Source: CAYLMG01 sp964493425 (lineage in GTDB: Bacteria; Planctomycetota; Phycisphaerae; Sedimentisphaerales; Anaerobacaceae). From it: a stretch of DNA of 33,967 nucleotides. A model generated the notes under the pieces. That model was not told the DNA's origin. It worked only from the letters and a program-made list of their open reading frames with translations, and searched no databases. Of the stretch, positions 26,981 to 33,967 are shown one piece after another. The position numbers and the translations under genes are program-made. The DNA lies in assembly GCA_964493425.1 (NCBI GenBank), contig CAZBMW010000024.1:1-33967 (forward strand). The letters run 5' to 3'. Position 1 is the stretch's first letter; every line of letters starts with the position of its first letter.

Positions 26981-27275
26981 ATCCGATATGAGTATGAGAA
27001 AAAGGCCAAAAAAGCCAAGGGCTATATCAGTTAGGGCAAGCAGAATTGATATGACAGCCGAACGCTACATCCCCAAAGTCGGCGAGAATTTTATCGCGGT
27101 CCTGCGAAGGTACAATACCCAGTCGAGGGCGGGAATTTGCAGGTGCAGCAGGCGCTGGCTTGTTAGAAAAAAATACGTGCAGATGGTCGAGGGCATTGAC
27201 GCAGACGGTGATTTGTGGCAGTTCAGAACTGAGGATTTCATATTTGAGCAAAAAAACCAGCCCCCGCCAACGTAG
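26943..27275 (+). CDS. Basic hypothetical protein
   Basis: A 110-residue frame with GTG start at 26943 preceded by AGAGG at a good distance. A later ATG (26988) is an alternative but has no ribosome binding site. The head is very basic (KKRKKKIYPIAK; KRPKKPRAISVRASR). The rest reads PKVGENFIAVLRRYNTQSRA, then CRCSRRWLVRKKYVQMVEGI, a small strand-rich domain with Cys pair CRC. Its last codons and stop lie inside the left arm and loop of the minus-strand terminator at 27255-27289, so the + and - units meet here. Confidence 0.5.
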   Translation: MKKRKKKIYPIAKSDMSMRKRPKKPRAISVRASRIDMTAERYIPKVGENFIAVLRRYNTQSRAGICRCSRRWLVRKKYVQMVEGIDADGDLWQFRTEDFIFEQKNQPPPT

Positions 27276-27289
27276 GCAAGGGGCTGGTT
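27250..27289 (-). terminator. Strong terminator for the minus-strand gene pair
   Basis: AACCAGCCCC (27255-27264) and GGGGCTGGTT (27280-27289) are a perfect 10-base inverted repeat. Read on the minus strand the stem is followed by seven T (the A-run 27250-27256). On the + strand only A follows, so it works mainly for the minus-strand transcript. Confidence 0.75.
27265..27284. repeat. 20-base repeat, copy 1 (inside the minus terminator)
   Basis: CGCCAACGTAGGCAAGGGGC, the loop and inner part of the terminator. An identical 20 bases occur at 27687-27706 behind the second minus-strand gene, where the outer stem is missing. Confidence 0.8.
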
Positions 27290-27301
27290 AAAAAATGCTT
27301 A

Positions 27302-27631
27302 TTAAATGTTCTGGGGATAGTTGCCTTTTTGCGTCCCAGTTTTGCCACCATCGTCAGAGATGTAATATATATCACCAGTTTCAATCCGCCCCTCACCATG
27401 ATTATCGTAATCTATGCGCGCAACGTGCTCTCCGCAGCAACAATCACTCATGCCGCAAACAGCTTTATTGAGTCGCTTAGCGACTTGGCGAGTAACGGAG
27501 ATAAAAAAGACAGGACTTTTGACTCCATCCCAGGGATTGTTTTGGTCGCCGCTTTTGGGCTGTGTTGGGCGACCGAAAAAACTAACAGTTTTGTATCCAT
27601 GGAAACCATTGTGTGTGATTGTAATTTTCAT
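27302..27631 (-). CDS. Conserved hypothetical phage protein (minus strand)
   Basis: A 109-residue protein with ribosome binding site GAAAGGG before ATG at 27631. It starts ITITHNGFHGYKTVSFF, continues with a region with KSPVFFISVTRQVAKRLN, and has a Cys cluster KAVCGMSDCCCGEH. The HNGFHG opening and C-G-M-S-D-C pattern recur in short phage proteins of unknown function. It is followed by a strong terminator at 27250-27289. The second minus-strand gene lies upstream, so they may share one transcript. Confidence 0.6.
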   Translation of the reverse strand: MKITITHNGFHGYKTVSFFGRPTQPKSGDQNNPWDGVKSPVFFISVTRQVAKRLNKAVCGMSDCCCGEHVARIDYDNHGEGRIETGDIYYISDDGGKTGTQKGNYPQNI

Positions 27632-27686
27632 TTTTTAACCCTTTCAAAAATTGTTATTAACTTGTTAATTACTAATAATATTATAT

Positions 27687-27706
27687 CGCCAACGTAGGCA
27701 AGGGGC
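27687..27706. repeat. 20-base repeat, copy 2
   Basis: Identical to 27265-27284 and again placed just after the stop end of a minus-strand gene (27722-28003). Without the outer stem it is probably a decayed terminator. It suggests duplication of a gene-plus-terminator cassette. Confidence 0.75.
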
Positions 27707-27721
27707 CGGATCGAAAAATAC

Positions 27722-28003
27722 TTAAGCATCAGCAACAGCCTTACCCTTCCACAATAATTTAGGCTTTACTTGTGGGCCGGTAAAGATGACCGGCCTGAAG
27801 TGACTTACATATTTGGCTATTGCAAAAGTCTCATTGTAATCACCTCGGAGGCTACAATCAAAAAACGGATTGTTGCCGTTCGCAATACCAAAGAAACATA
27901 TATCTTTGAGTACTCTTTTTATTTCTTTGATTTGATATTTATAGAGTTTTTCTGACATTAAACAACTTGCAATATACATTTTTTGATTCTCTGTGACTGT
28001 CAT
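27722..28003 (-). CDS. Hypothetical minus-strand protein
   Basis: A 93-residue protein with ATG at 28003 preceded by GAAAGGG (the same TGAAAGGGTT-AAAAATG-type leader as the other minus gene). It reads TENQKMYIASCLMSEKLYKY, then EIKRVLKDICFFGIANG and FAIAKYVSHFRPVIFTGP. There is no signal peptide and no known motif. Just upstream of its ribosome binding site lies a very strong hairpin with a T-run (28026-28083), so expression needs escape from termination or a start inside the leader. Confidence 0.55.
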   Translation of the reverse strand: MTVTENQKMYIASCLMSEKLYKYQIKEIKRVLKDICFFGIANGNNPFFDCSLRGDYNETFAIAKYVSHFRPVIFTGPQVKPKLLWKGKAVADA

Positions 28004-28021
28004 TTTTCAACCCTTTCAGTT

Positions 28022-28087
28022 AAAAAGCCCCGCAGCGCCGGTATGAGCCAACGACCAAGAAGGCAGGGACGACGCGCGGGACTTTTG
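28022..28087 (-). terminator. Strong hairpin with U-run in the leader of the minus-strand genes
   Basis: AGCCCCGC (28026-28033) and GCGGGACT (28076-28083) pair over eight bases, extended after a one-base bulge by GCGCC (28035-28039) with GACGC (28071-28075): 13 pairs in all. On the minus strand five T (28022-28026) follow, on the + strand four T (28083-28087 region), so it is bidirectional. Its place directly before the 28003 ribosome binding site suggests an attenuator. Confidence 0.65.
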
Positions 28088-28124
28088 GTAATTGAATGTT
28101 TTTGATCGTTGCTCATACTGTAAT

Positions 28125-28144
28125 TATTTTCGACTATTTTCGCG
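28125..28144. repeat. Tandem 10-base repeats in the regulatory intergenic region
   Basis: TATTTTCGAC (28125-28134) and TATTTTCGCG (28135-28144) are direct neighbours differing at two positions. Tandem 10-base spacing puts both on the same DNA face, a common operator layout. The 28084-28306 region is AT-rich and otherwise non-coding. Confidence 0.45.
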
Positions 28145-28246
28145 AATTTGTCCAGATAAATATGTCAAGGAAATGAAAAAAAGTGCCAAAAACAGCGTTA
28201 TTTAAGCGAAAACGCGGAAAATATTTTGTTTTAATACAAATTTTTG

Positions 28247-28276
28247 TTGACAAATCTCATGCAAAAGTAATATTTT
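28247..28276 (+). promoter_or_regulatory. Putative promoter of the packaging unit
   Basis: TTGACA (28247-28252) and TATTTT (28271-28276) are 18 bases apart. The start near 28283 would give a leader of about 24 bases to the 28307 ATG with GAAAGGA ribosome binding site. It would drive the SAP-like, TerS and TerL genes. Confidence 0.5.
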
Positions 28277-28306
28277 GTAAGTTGATATGGCGAAAGGAAA
28301 TAAATT

Positions 28307-28585
28307 ATGACAAGAACAAAAGATCCAATAAACGACACAAAGCGAATAGCACAGAAGCGGGATATGACGATCCAGGGCAGGGCGGGCAGAGTCGCAAAGC
28401 AGCTTGCCCCCTTGCCGCCGGCAATCATCCCTGGAAAAGTACCAGTTCCAATATTATTCCCGGATGGCAGTAAAATAGAAGATTTTTCAATTAAAGAATT
28501 GAGGGACTTCGCTAAGTGCAATCATATTGATATTAAAGGACTCAAAAAGAAAGCTGATATCGTCCACGCAATTAAATATCAATAA
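28307..28585 (+). CDS. SAP/HeH-like DNA-binding phage protein
   Basis: A 92-residue protein. The N-terminal half is basic and Pro/Ala-rich (RIAQKRDMTIQGRAGRVAKQ). The C-terminal 35 residues (DFSIKELRDFAKCNHIDIKG, then LKKKADIVHAIKYQ) follow the SAP/HeH helix-extended loop-helix pattern used to bind DNA in small phage proteins and Rho-type N-termini. It is the first gene after the regulatory region and directly precedes TerS. It may help recognise DNA at packaging or be a regulator. Confidence 0.6.
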   Translation: MTRTKDPINDTKRIAQKRDMTIQGRAGRVAKQLAPLPPAIIPGKVPVPILFPDGSKIEDFSIKELRDFAKCNHIDIKGLKKKADIVHAIKYQ

Positions 28586-28611
28586 CAAAGAAACGCAAAG
28601 CAAAGAAATAA

Positions 28612-29085
28612 ATGGCAAAAAGGCAGTTTACAATCAAGCAGCAGAAGCTCATCGACTGTTATGTTGGCGATATTAAAGAGGCTGCTGAGAAGGCAGAAAT
28701 CTCCTATGGCTATGCACGAAGGTTAGTCACAAAAAGTCACATTCTCGAGGCCATCCGGAATCGACAGGAAACAGAGATAAGGCCGAAGGATATTGCCGAT
28801 AGGCAGGAGCGACAACAATTCTGGACGGAAGTAATGCAGGATAAAACTGTAGAAATGAAGGACAGACTTAAAGCATCTGAGTTGTTAGGCAAAAGTGAGG
28901 CAGATTTCGCTGATAATATATTACACAGCTTCCCTGAAAACTGTGGAGTAATGCTTGTTCGGGGGCAAACTGATCCGAATAAATGGAAAAAACAGTCAGA
29001 AACACTCCATCATGGTAGCAACAGAAGTAAAACCAAAGGTTATTTGGAAGCCCCATCCGGGCAGCCAGACTCTATTCCTGAGTAG
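28612..29085 (+). CDS. terS: Terminase small subunit
   Basis: A 157-residue protein with the layout of Terminase_2-like small subunits: QFTIKQQKLIDCYVGDIKEA, EKAEISYGYARRLVTKSHI as the DNA-binding helix-turn-helix, a central coiled part (RQERQQFWTEVMQD) and MKDRLKASELLGKSEADFAD, a well-kept motif of the family. It recognises the packaging start and feeds DNA to the large subunit. Its 3' end overlaps the large-subunit gene by 74 bases, and the order SAP-like, TerS, TerL is conventional. Confidence 0.85.
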   Translation: MAKRQFTIKQQKLIDCYVGDIKEAAEKAEISYGYARRLVTKSHILEAIRNRQETEIRPKDIADRQERQQFWTEVMQDKTVEMKDRLKASELLGKSEADFADNILHSFPENCGVMLVRGQTDPNKWKKQSETLHHGSNRSKTKGYLEAPSGQPDSIPE

Positions 29086-30409
29086 CCCGATTTACGAAAC
29101 CTTGTACGAAGGCACGCGGGGGCCAGGCAAGACGGATGCTCTGTTGATGGATTTTGCTCAGTTTGTCGGCAGGGGTTTCCAAACGGAATGGAAAGGCATA
29201 TTGTTCCGGCGCGAGTACAAGGAATTTGATGACATTGTGGGGAAATCACGGAAATGGTATCCGAAAATATTTCCGGGGGCAAAATTCATAGGCTCAAAGG
29301 GTGATTATAAATGGATATTCCCGGAGGGAGAAAAGCTGTTTTTCCGAACAGCCAAGAAGATAAGCGATTACGACAGCTATCACGGCCATGGCTACCCCTG
29401 GATCGGATGGGAAGAACTGACGAGCTGGCCAAGTGAGGATTTGTATATTACAATGCTATCTATTTGTCGCTCTGCTCATCCAGGTATGCCTCGACACTAT
29501 CGGGCAACATGCAATCCATGGGGGGTTGGGCATCACTGGGTTAAGGCAAGATTCATTTCGCCCATGCCGCGAGGCGTAGTCATCGAGGATGAACAGGGCA
29601 GAGAGCGCGTGGCTATCCATGGCTCGGTATGGGAAAACACACATCTTCTCGAAAACGATCCGGAGTATTTGAAGAACCTGAAGGCCCAGACAGGGGCAAA
29701 GCGTCAGGCATGGCTTTTCGGTGATTGGGATATTATAGCAGGTGGCATGTTCGGCGATGTATGGAATCCAAAGAGTCATATCGTGCAGCCGTTCGACGTG
29801 CCGCGTACATGGAGAATAGACAGGTCATTCGACTGGGGTTCCGCACGGCCTTATTCTGTTGGCTGGTGGGCCGAGTCCGATGGTTGTGACATAAAATTAC
29901 CTGACGGAAGCACAAAGAGTACACAGCGGGGCGATCTGCACCGCATAGCGGAACTCTACGGCTGGACCGGAAAACCTAACGAGGGTACGAGAGAATTGGC
30001 GGTCGAGGTAGCCCGGAAAATTAAGACAGTTGAAGCAAACATGGAACGCAAAGTATGGCCGGGGCCTGCCGATTCTATGATATATGATACAGAGAATGGC
30101 AAGTGTATCGCTGATGATATGGCAAATATAGGCGTCAGTTGGATAAGAGCCGATAAAAGACCAGGCAGCCGGATAAATGGCTGGGAGATATTGCGAGAGA
30201 AAATGAAGAACACCCTCAGCGGGGAAGGTCCAGGGTTATATGTATTCGATACTTGCCGTCAGTTTATCCGCACTGTGCCGATATTGCCGAGGGATGAGGA
30301 TAAGCCCGATGATATAGATACCGAGGCCGAGGATCATGTTGCCGATGAGGTAAGATATCGAGTGCTGGCCAAAGGCAATCAATACTTCAGTGAGAGTGAT
30401 TTATCATAA
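29012..30409 (+). CDS. terL: Terminase large subunit
   Basis: A 465-residue protein (ATG 29012; an in-frame TTG at 28955 is a poorer start). It has Walker A-type GTRGPGKTDALL near residue 35, an adenine/coupling region (LFRREYKEFDD), and a Walker B-like WIGWEELTSW with the acidic pair. The ATCNPWGVGHHWVK segment is typical for terminases with TRGPGKTD. The nuclease half starts at DRSFDWGSARPYSVGWWAE with its first catalytic Asp. The later acidic residues are in DADS/DDM-type segments (GPADSMIYD; CIADDMANIG). It translocates DNA into the prohead and cuts it. It overlaps terS. Confidence 0.9.
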   Translation: MVATEVKPKVIWKPHPGSQTLFLSSPIYETLYEGTRGPGKTDALLMDFAQFVGRGFQTEWKGILFRREYKEFDDIVGKSRKWYPKIFPGAKFIGSKGDYKWIFPEGEKLFFRTAKKISDYDSYHGHGYPWIGWEELTSWPSEDLYITMLSICRSAHPGMPRHYRATCNPWGVGHHWVKARFISPMPRGVVIEDEQGRERVAIHGSVWENTHLLENDPEYLKNLKAQTGAKRQAWLFGDWDIIAGGMFGDVWNPKSHIVQPFDVPRTWRIDRSFDWGSARPYSVGWWAESDGCDIKLPDGSTKSTQRGDLHRIAELYGWTGKPNEGTRELAVEVARKIKTVEANMERKVWPGPADSMIYDTENGKCIADDMANIGVSWIRADKRPGSRINGWEILREKMKNTLSGEGPGLYVFDTCRQFIRTVPILPRDEDKPDDIDTEAEDHVADEVRYRVLAKGNQYFSESDLS

Positions 30410-30421
30410 AGGAGAAAGTTA

Positions 30422-30577
30422 ATGCTTATTGGAATACTGATGTTAGTAGTTGTTGCTATTATCATGTTTGCGGCAGTAGCAGTAGATGTCGGCATTAAGG
30501 GAGCTATTGCTGTATTTAGCGGAACGGCGTTAGCGGTGGCGTGGATAGTAGTTGCATGTAGTTTAATAGCAAGTTAA
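30422..30577 (+). CDS. 51-residue two-helix membrane protein
   Basis: A small frame with strong AAGGAGA ribosome binding site. It is almost wholly hydrophobic: helix 1 MLIGILMLVVVAIIMFAAVA, a short turn with Asp/Lys (VDVGIKG), helix 2 AIAVFSGTALAVAWIVVACS. Both ends short and two helices in a hairpin resemble small holins or membrane accessory proteins. It lies between TerL and the 30581 gene, so a role in assembly or lysis timing is possible but unproven. Confidence 0.6.
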   Translation: MLIGILMLVVVAIIMFAAVAVDVGIKGAIAVFSGTALAVAWIVVACSLIAS

Positions 30578-30580
30578 TCA

Positions 30581-31273
30581 ATGACAATGAACCAGGTAAA
30601 TTTCGACCAGATAAACGCACTACCGCTGGGGACGGTCTATGAGAACCTATGCCCGACTCCCGACAGGCGTTACATCTACGGCGGACTTGCATGGCCGGGC
30701 AAGCGCCCAGGTTACGCGGTTATCGTTTTGATGGACTCGGAGAGGTATCTGGACGGCCACAAGATATGCCTGCTCACAGAGTACGAGTCTTTCAGCACGA
30801 GGGAGCTTGTGCGTCAGATAGGAGTGCTGGACGATGTATTCATGCCCGACAGGTGGATAGGTGACAACAGGCACGACGCCGCCGACAAGTTCGTCAAGGA
30901 GTTGTGTCAGGACGGCGACAGGGACAGAAGGCGCTCCAAGCTGATGTTCGTCTATACGTCAATGCTCGAAATGGACAATTTCTATCAGTACGCTCTGGAT
31001 GAGATTAAGCGGCTTCTCGATGAGAAGCGCAGGATGCTTTACCTGAAAGAGTCGATGGTCAAGAACTACCTGTCTGTAATCGAGGCGGAAGAAATATGCG
31101 AGCTCAAGCAGGGCGACTATCCGGCAATAGAAGCCCTGACATATGCGGTCGTAACGATAAGCAAGAACAAGATTCGAGAGAATGCACAGCGGAGAGTTCC
31201 TATCGTTCAGGACAGGTCTTATAAGCTGGGTCAAATGAACAAGCGGCAATATACAGTGGGGGCAAGACAATGA
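30581..31273 (+). CDS. Hypothetical protein, possible RNase H-fold relation
   Basis: A 230-residue protein following the terminase genes. The first half reads DRRYIYGGLAWPGKRPGYAV, then VLMDSERYLDG, ICLLTEYESFSTRELVRQ and PDRWIGDNRHDAADKF, alternating strands with acidic residues in an order reminiscent of the RNase H-like nuclease half of terminases. The second half is helical (YALDEIKRLLDEKRRMLYLK). This similarity is weak. It may be a packaging accessory or virion protein. It overlaps the next gene by ATGA. Two starts (30581 and 30587) lie close together without a good ribosome binding site. Confidence 0.45.
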   Translation: MTMNQVNFDQINALPLGTVYENLCPTPDRRYIYGGLAWPGKRPGYAVIVLMDSERYLDGHKICLLTEYESFSTRELVRQIGVLDDVFMPDRWIGDNRHDAADKFVKELCQDGDRDRRRSKLMFVYTSMLEMDNFYQYALDEIKRLLDEKRRMLYLKESMVKNYLSVIEAEEICELKQGDYPAIEALTYAVVTISKNKIRENAQRRVPIVQDRSYKLGQMNKRQYTVGARQ

Positions 31274-31467
31274 CAGGGGGCAGCGAACCTAAATTCCATC
31301 AGCCAAAAAGCGATCCTGCTCCGTCACCGGCGGCGGTGGAGGAGATAACAGGAGCCAAGGACGCCGCCAAGCGCAGGGCTCAGAAGAGGGGCAGAGGCTC
31401 GACCGTGTTCGCAGGTGCGTTAAACAGGCGGGTACTCAATTTCGGCAAATCAAGAGTTGGAGAATAA
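31270..31467 (+). CDS. Small basic morphogenesis-region protein
   Basis: A 65-residue protein that begins in the stop of the preceding gene (ATGA). It is rich in Pro/Ala/Lys at the start and then reads AAKRRAQKRGRGSTVFAGAL, NRRVLNFGKSRVGE. Short proteins ending with a similar K-R-G-R-x-S-T-x-x-x-G pattern sit among portal-proximal genes of podoviruses. The function is unknown; DNA or portal contact is possible. Confidence 0.5.
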   Translation: MTGGSEPKFHQPKSDPAPSPAAVEEITGAKDAAKRRAQKRGRGSTVFAGALNRRVLNFGKSRVGE

Positions 31468-31469
31468 AA

Positions 31470-32045
31470 ATGAGACAGCAATTAAGTGAAAGTTACTTAC
31501 AGCACAAGCGATGGATAACACACGGGCAGCAGGTAAATGGTCATCCTGAATATGGAAATGGTTATGTTTACAATGGGACGATTACTACTCAGTGTGACGC
31601 CGGTGATTATGATAAGGACAATAGGGGTAATACCGAGGTCGAAGCACTTGCTACTGCCAAGAAGGTTATTTTTTACGTCCCTCAAGGATGGGTAGCTTAC
31701 GAGATGCGCTTCAGGTTCAACGGTACGGCGGGCGACCAGCACGTTCTTCAGTGTTTTGCATCGGCGGGAAAGGACTATTACGACCGGTTCGCTACACTTA
31801 CGATTGATACGGGCGATATGCAGCACACGGCTGGCGCTGCCGGTACGGGGATAATCTTCATTGACACAATCGTTCCGAGCGTCGAGAGATGGCTGACTAC
31901 CCAGACGGAATTAACATCCACAGCCGACGATATAGGCCGGTACACGATGAACCTTCACGGCTACGACAGGATATGGATAGTTGCTTCGACCCTTGATACG
32001 GCCAATAGCGGAACGACTTTATACGTGGACTTTAAGCAGTTATAG
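31470..32045 (+). CDS. Beta-rich virion-type protein
   Basis: A 191-residue protein of alternating strands (GYVYNGTITTQCDAGDY; FYVPQGWVAYEMRFRFNGTA; RIWIVASTLDTANSGTTLY) ending VDFKQL. The composition (Gly, Thr, Tyr, Asp; few Lys) suits a secreted or virion surface domain such as a head decoration or fibre-associated protein. It begins two bases after the preceding gene and is followed nine bases later by the next, so it is part of the late block. No specific family is recognised. Confidence 0.5.
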   Translation: MRQQLSESYLQHKRWITHGQQVNGHPEYGNGYVYNGTITTQCDAGDYDKDNRGNTEVEALATAKKVIFYVPQGWVAYEMRFRFNGTAGDQHVLQCFASAGKDYYDRFATLTIDTGDMQHTAGAAGTGIIFIDTIVPSVERWLTTQTELTSTADDIGRYTMNLHGYDRIWIVASTLDTANSGTTLYVDFKQL

Positions 32046-32053
32046 GAGTATTT

Positions 32054-32305
32054 ATGATAGCTAATACACAGGCCGAAATAGTAGTATCGAGCGGTCTAAG
32101 GGCGATAAGAGACCTTGGCCGTGACCAGGGTACTGTACTTAATAACCGCTACAATACGGTCAAGACTTACGTTTTGAACAATACGTCTCTTTTTGACTCA
32201 GGTGATGTCGCCAAACTGAACAGCTTGCAGATCCAGATTAACGCCGCACTTACCGCTCTTGATACATTAGAGACCACGATAGATACTGATTTTCCAGGTT
32301 TATAA
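32054..32305 (+). CDS. Small helical virion-region protein
   Basis: An 83-residue protein, mostly helical (QAEIVVSSGLRAIRDLGRDQ; VAKLNSLQIQINAALTALDT), with ribosome binding site AGGAG. It sits between a beta-rich protein and the LamG protein, with the next ATG at its stop border. It may be a trimeric coiled-coil linker or fibre accessory; this is a guess from composition. Confidence 0.45.
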   Translation: MIANTQAEIVVSSGLRAIRDLGRDQGTVLNNRYNTVKTYVLNNTSLFDSGDVAKLNSLQIQINAALTALDTLETTIDTDFPGL

Positions 32306-33106
32306 ATGGCACTTACCGATAATCTCGTTTCATACTGGAATCTGGATGAGTCTTCAGGCAATGCCATAGACGCTCACGACAGTAATGACGGTACTGTCAC
32401 TGGTGCTACTCAGGGAGCGTCTGGTTTAATCAATGATGCTTATTCCTTCGGCGGTGCAGGTGATTATGTTGCTATCGGCAATCCGGCCAACCTTCAGCTT
32501 ACTTCTGCTATGAGCGTTTCTTTATGGTGTAATACTTCCAGTAATACCCGAAGTATTATCACAAAAGGCACATCCAGAGGTAACGCCAATGAGCGGGACT
32601 GGGACATATTTGGCAACGGAACGAATCTTATATTCGTAATCTCGAACGGCTCTACTTACTTTGTAAATGCTACTGCGGCATGGCCGGATATGAGCAGCGG
32701 CTTTCATCATATTGTATGTACTTGGAGCGGTTCTGCGGCTGCCGTGTATGTTGATGGTAGTCCATTTGCTACAGACGCAACCGGAAGTGGCACTCCTTCA
32801 ACTGCCAATATTCTGTACCTCGGCGGCAAACACTCAAGTCAGCCTTACGAATTTTTAGGTACGCTCGATGAGGTCGGTATTTGGTCAAGGGAGTTGACTT
32901 CGGGCGAGGTAACGTCTTTATATAATTCCGGTGCAGGTTTGGCTTATCCGTTTAGTGCCGGTACGAAGATACCGATATTCATGTACCATTATATGCACCA
33001 TTGTAAACTAACTCCGTTGGCAATACCGTATATGTGGTCTAAACAGGGCAATGTAACGAGAAGGGAATTTTTGAGGAATACCGCCGCTTGTATAGGTGCT
33101 ATATGA
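32306..33106 (+). CDS. LamG/concanavalin-like domain protein
   Basis: A 266-residue protein. Residues about 5-215 are a LamG_3-type jelly roll: LVSYWNLDESSGNAIDAHDS, NDAYSFGGAGDYVAI, MSVSLWCNTSS, HHIVCTWSGSAAAVYVDGSP, FLGTLDEVGIWSRELTSGEV. Such domains bind carbohydrates or surfaces. The last 50 residues (IPIFMYHYMHHC onward) are unlike the domain and contain His/Cys/Tyr. It is the stand-alone relative of the LamG insert found in the tail protein at the left end. It overlaps the next gene by ATGA. Confidence 0.8.
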   Translation: MALTDNLVSYWNLDESSGNAIDAHDSNDGTVTGATQGASGLINDAYSFGGAGDYVAIGNPANLQLTSAMSVSLWCNTSSNTRSIITKGTSRGNANERDWDIFGNGTNLIFVISNGSTYFVNATAAWPDMSSGFHHIVCTWSGSAAAVYVDGSPFATDATGSGTPSTANILYLGGKHSSQPYEFLGTLDEVGIWSRELTSGEVTSLYNSGAGLAYPFSAGTKIPIFMYHYMHHCKLTPLAIPYMWSKQGNVTRREFLRNTAACIGAI

Positions 33107-33967
33107 AAAGAGTATTGATAATTCTGTTACTTTTGTCCGGTACGGCACAGGCCGGATTCATTGGTTATGTAAAGGCTGATACCGAGACTATTATAGTTGT
33201 CGGGCCGTTTGTTGATGTATCGAATGGTTATGTCCCCGAAACAGGAATTACTTTAGGGGCTGCCGACGAGACTGCCCTTTTGAAAGCTGCTACTACTACT
33301 GTTACGGACATATCAGGCGCTACGTGGGCGGCTATAACGAGCATGGACGGCTATTACGCCCTTACCCTTCAAAGTGGTTGGGCTGACACCGAAGGTCTTG
33401 CCACTATAGCTATTCAGGACGATGACGTATGCCTTCCTGTAAAATGTACTTTTATGGTAATGAACGACAACTCTTACGAGGCTTTCTTTGAAAATGCCTC
33501 TGAGATTCTTACTGTGAATGTTACTCAGGTAGGCGGTACTTCTCAGACGGCTAATGACAATGGCGCGGATATTAACGCAATTCTTACAGATACTGCTGAA
33601 ATAGGAGCGGCGGGAGCGGGATTAACCGCTGTTCCCTGGAATGCTGCATGGGACGCAGAGGTGGAATCCGAGGTCGAGGATGCGGTAGGCGCAGATGTAA
33701 CTTCAATTCTTGCCGATACGGGCACTGATGGAGTTATAGTAGCATCCGTCAACGCAGATGCAATCGAGGCGGGTGATTTCAAAACAGATGCCATTGACGC
33801 CGATGCGCTTAATACCGACGCAGTAGCAGAAATATGGGCAAAGGCATTGAGTGATTTGGCGGCGGGAGTGCCGAGCGCAACGGCCTCGGTACTGACCGCG
33901 ATTAATTATCTTTACGAGGCATGGCGGAATAAGACGGTAACTGATGGAACTAACAGTGAAGTCGTGA
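33103..33967 (+). CDS. Secreted-type fibre/repeat protein, 3'-partial
   Basis: The gene runs off the end of the window after 288 codons. It starts MKRVLIILLLLSGTAQAGF, a clear Sec signal peptide with AQA cleavage, unusual for a virion protein. The middle is beta-rich. From about residue 140 there are repeated Ala/Asp/Thr phrases (DADAIEAGDFKTDAIDADAL; SILADTGTDGVIVASVNADA), then VLTAINYLYEAWRNKTVTDG, a segment common near the C-terminus of phage tail/fibre-like proteins. It begins in the stop of the LamG gene. The exact role is unknown. Confidence 0.6.
   Translation, partial: MKRVLIILLLLSGTAQAGFIGYVKADTETIIVVGPFVDVSNGYVPETGITLGAADETALLKAATTTVTDISGATWAAITSMDGYYALTLQSGWADTEGLATIAIQDDDVCLPVKCTFMVMNDNSYEAFFENASEILTVNVTQVGGTSQTANDNGADINAILTDTAEIGAAGAGLTAVPWNAAWDAEVESEVEDAVGADVTSILADTGTDGVIVASVNADAIEAGDFKTDAIDADALNTDAVAEIWAKALSDLAAGVPSATASVLTAINYLYEAWRNKTVTDGTNSEVV

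Noticed and set aside
1..33967. The window as a complete circular phage genome
   Set aside because: There is no terminal overlap between the ends, the first and last genes do not join into one sensible gene, and portal and capsid genes are missing.

Overview
The window is part of a tailed double-stranded DNA phage (or prophage) with a podovirus-type, T7-like virion module. Nearly all genes lie on the + strand in tight, often ATGA-overlapping series with good AGGAG-type ribosome binding sites. Several encoded proteins have lipoprotein signal peptides, and one looks like an outer-membrane barrel, so the host is probably a diderm (Gram-negative type) bacterium. The host genus cannot be read from the sequence. 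Both ends fall inside genes. No portal, scaffold, capsid, polymerase, integrase or recognisable endolysin is present, so this is not a whole genome.

Layout. 1-10491: virion and ejection genes: a tail protein carrying an inserted LamG domain, a GNAT-like gp13-type protein, a gp14-like membrane/helical protein, a helical gp15-like protein, and a very large gp16-like ejection protein with a J-domain. 10586-12057: small membrane or lysis-type proteins, then two lipoproteins behind a consensus sigma-70 promoter and a 5'-terminal RNA hairpin, closed by a terminator. 12117-12435: a short minus-strand VapB/RHH-like gene and a divergent promoter region. 12442-15972: an accessory run of small genes (lipoproteins, Cys-rich proteins, DUF3850, YopX) with recent duplications and an assembly gap that is almost certainly an artefact. 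15976-19303: recombination genes (an SbcC/Rad50-like ATPase and a RecT-like annealing protein). 19290-22698: a DNA-modification island in which a beta-class methyltransferase gene has been hit twice by homing-endonuclease DNA. It also holds a frameshifted MBL-fold gene and a Dam-like methyltransferase. 22995-23259: a GC-rich, hairpin-rich non-coding segment. 23260-27275: DUF5131, a CsrA-like protein, a DUF1376-type replication protein, a RusA resolvase and small zinc-binding proteins. 27302-28003: two minus-strand genes. 28026-28306: a regulatory intergenic region. 28307-33967: packaging (SAP-like protein, TerS, TerL), a small membrane protein, and virion-associated or receptor-facing proteins including a second LamG protein.

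How it fits together. The right end (terminase) and left end (tail and ejection proteins) are the two flanks of a late morphogenesis block whose head genes lie outside the window. The middle is the early/replication/recombination and host-interaction part. The most unusual parts are the double homing invasion of the methyltransferase, the UUU-UGA-C frameshift that exactly restores an HxHxDH metal site, the structured segment at 22995-23259, and the small promoter/hairpin-controlled lipoprotein and minus-strand cassettes.
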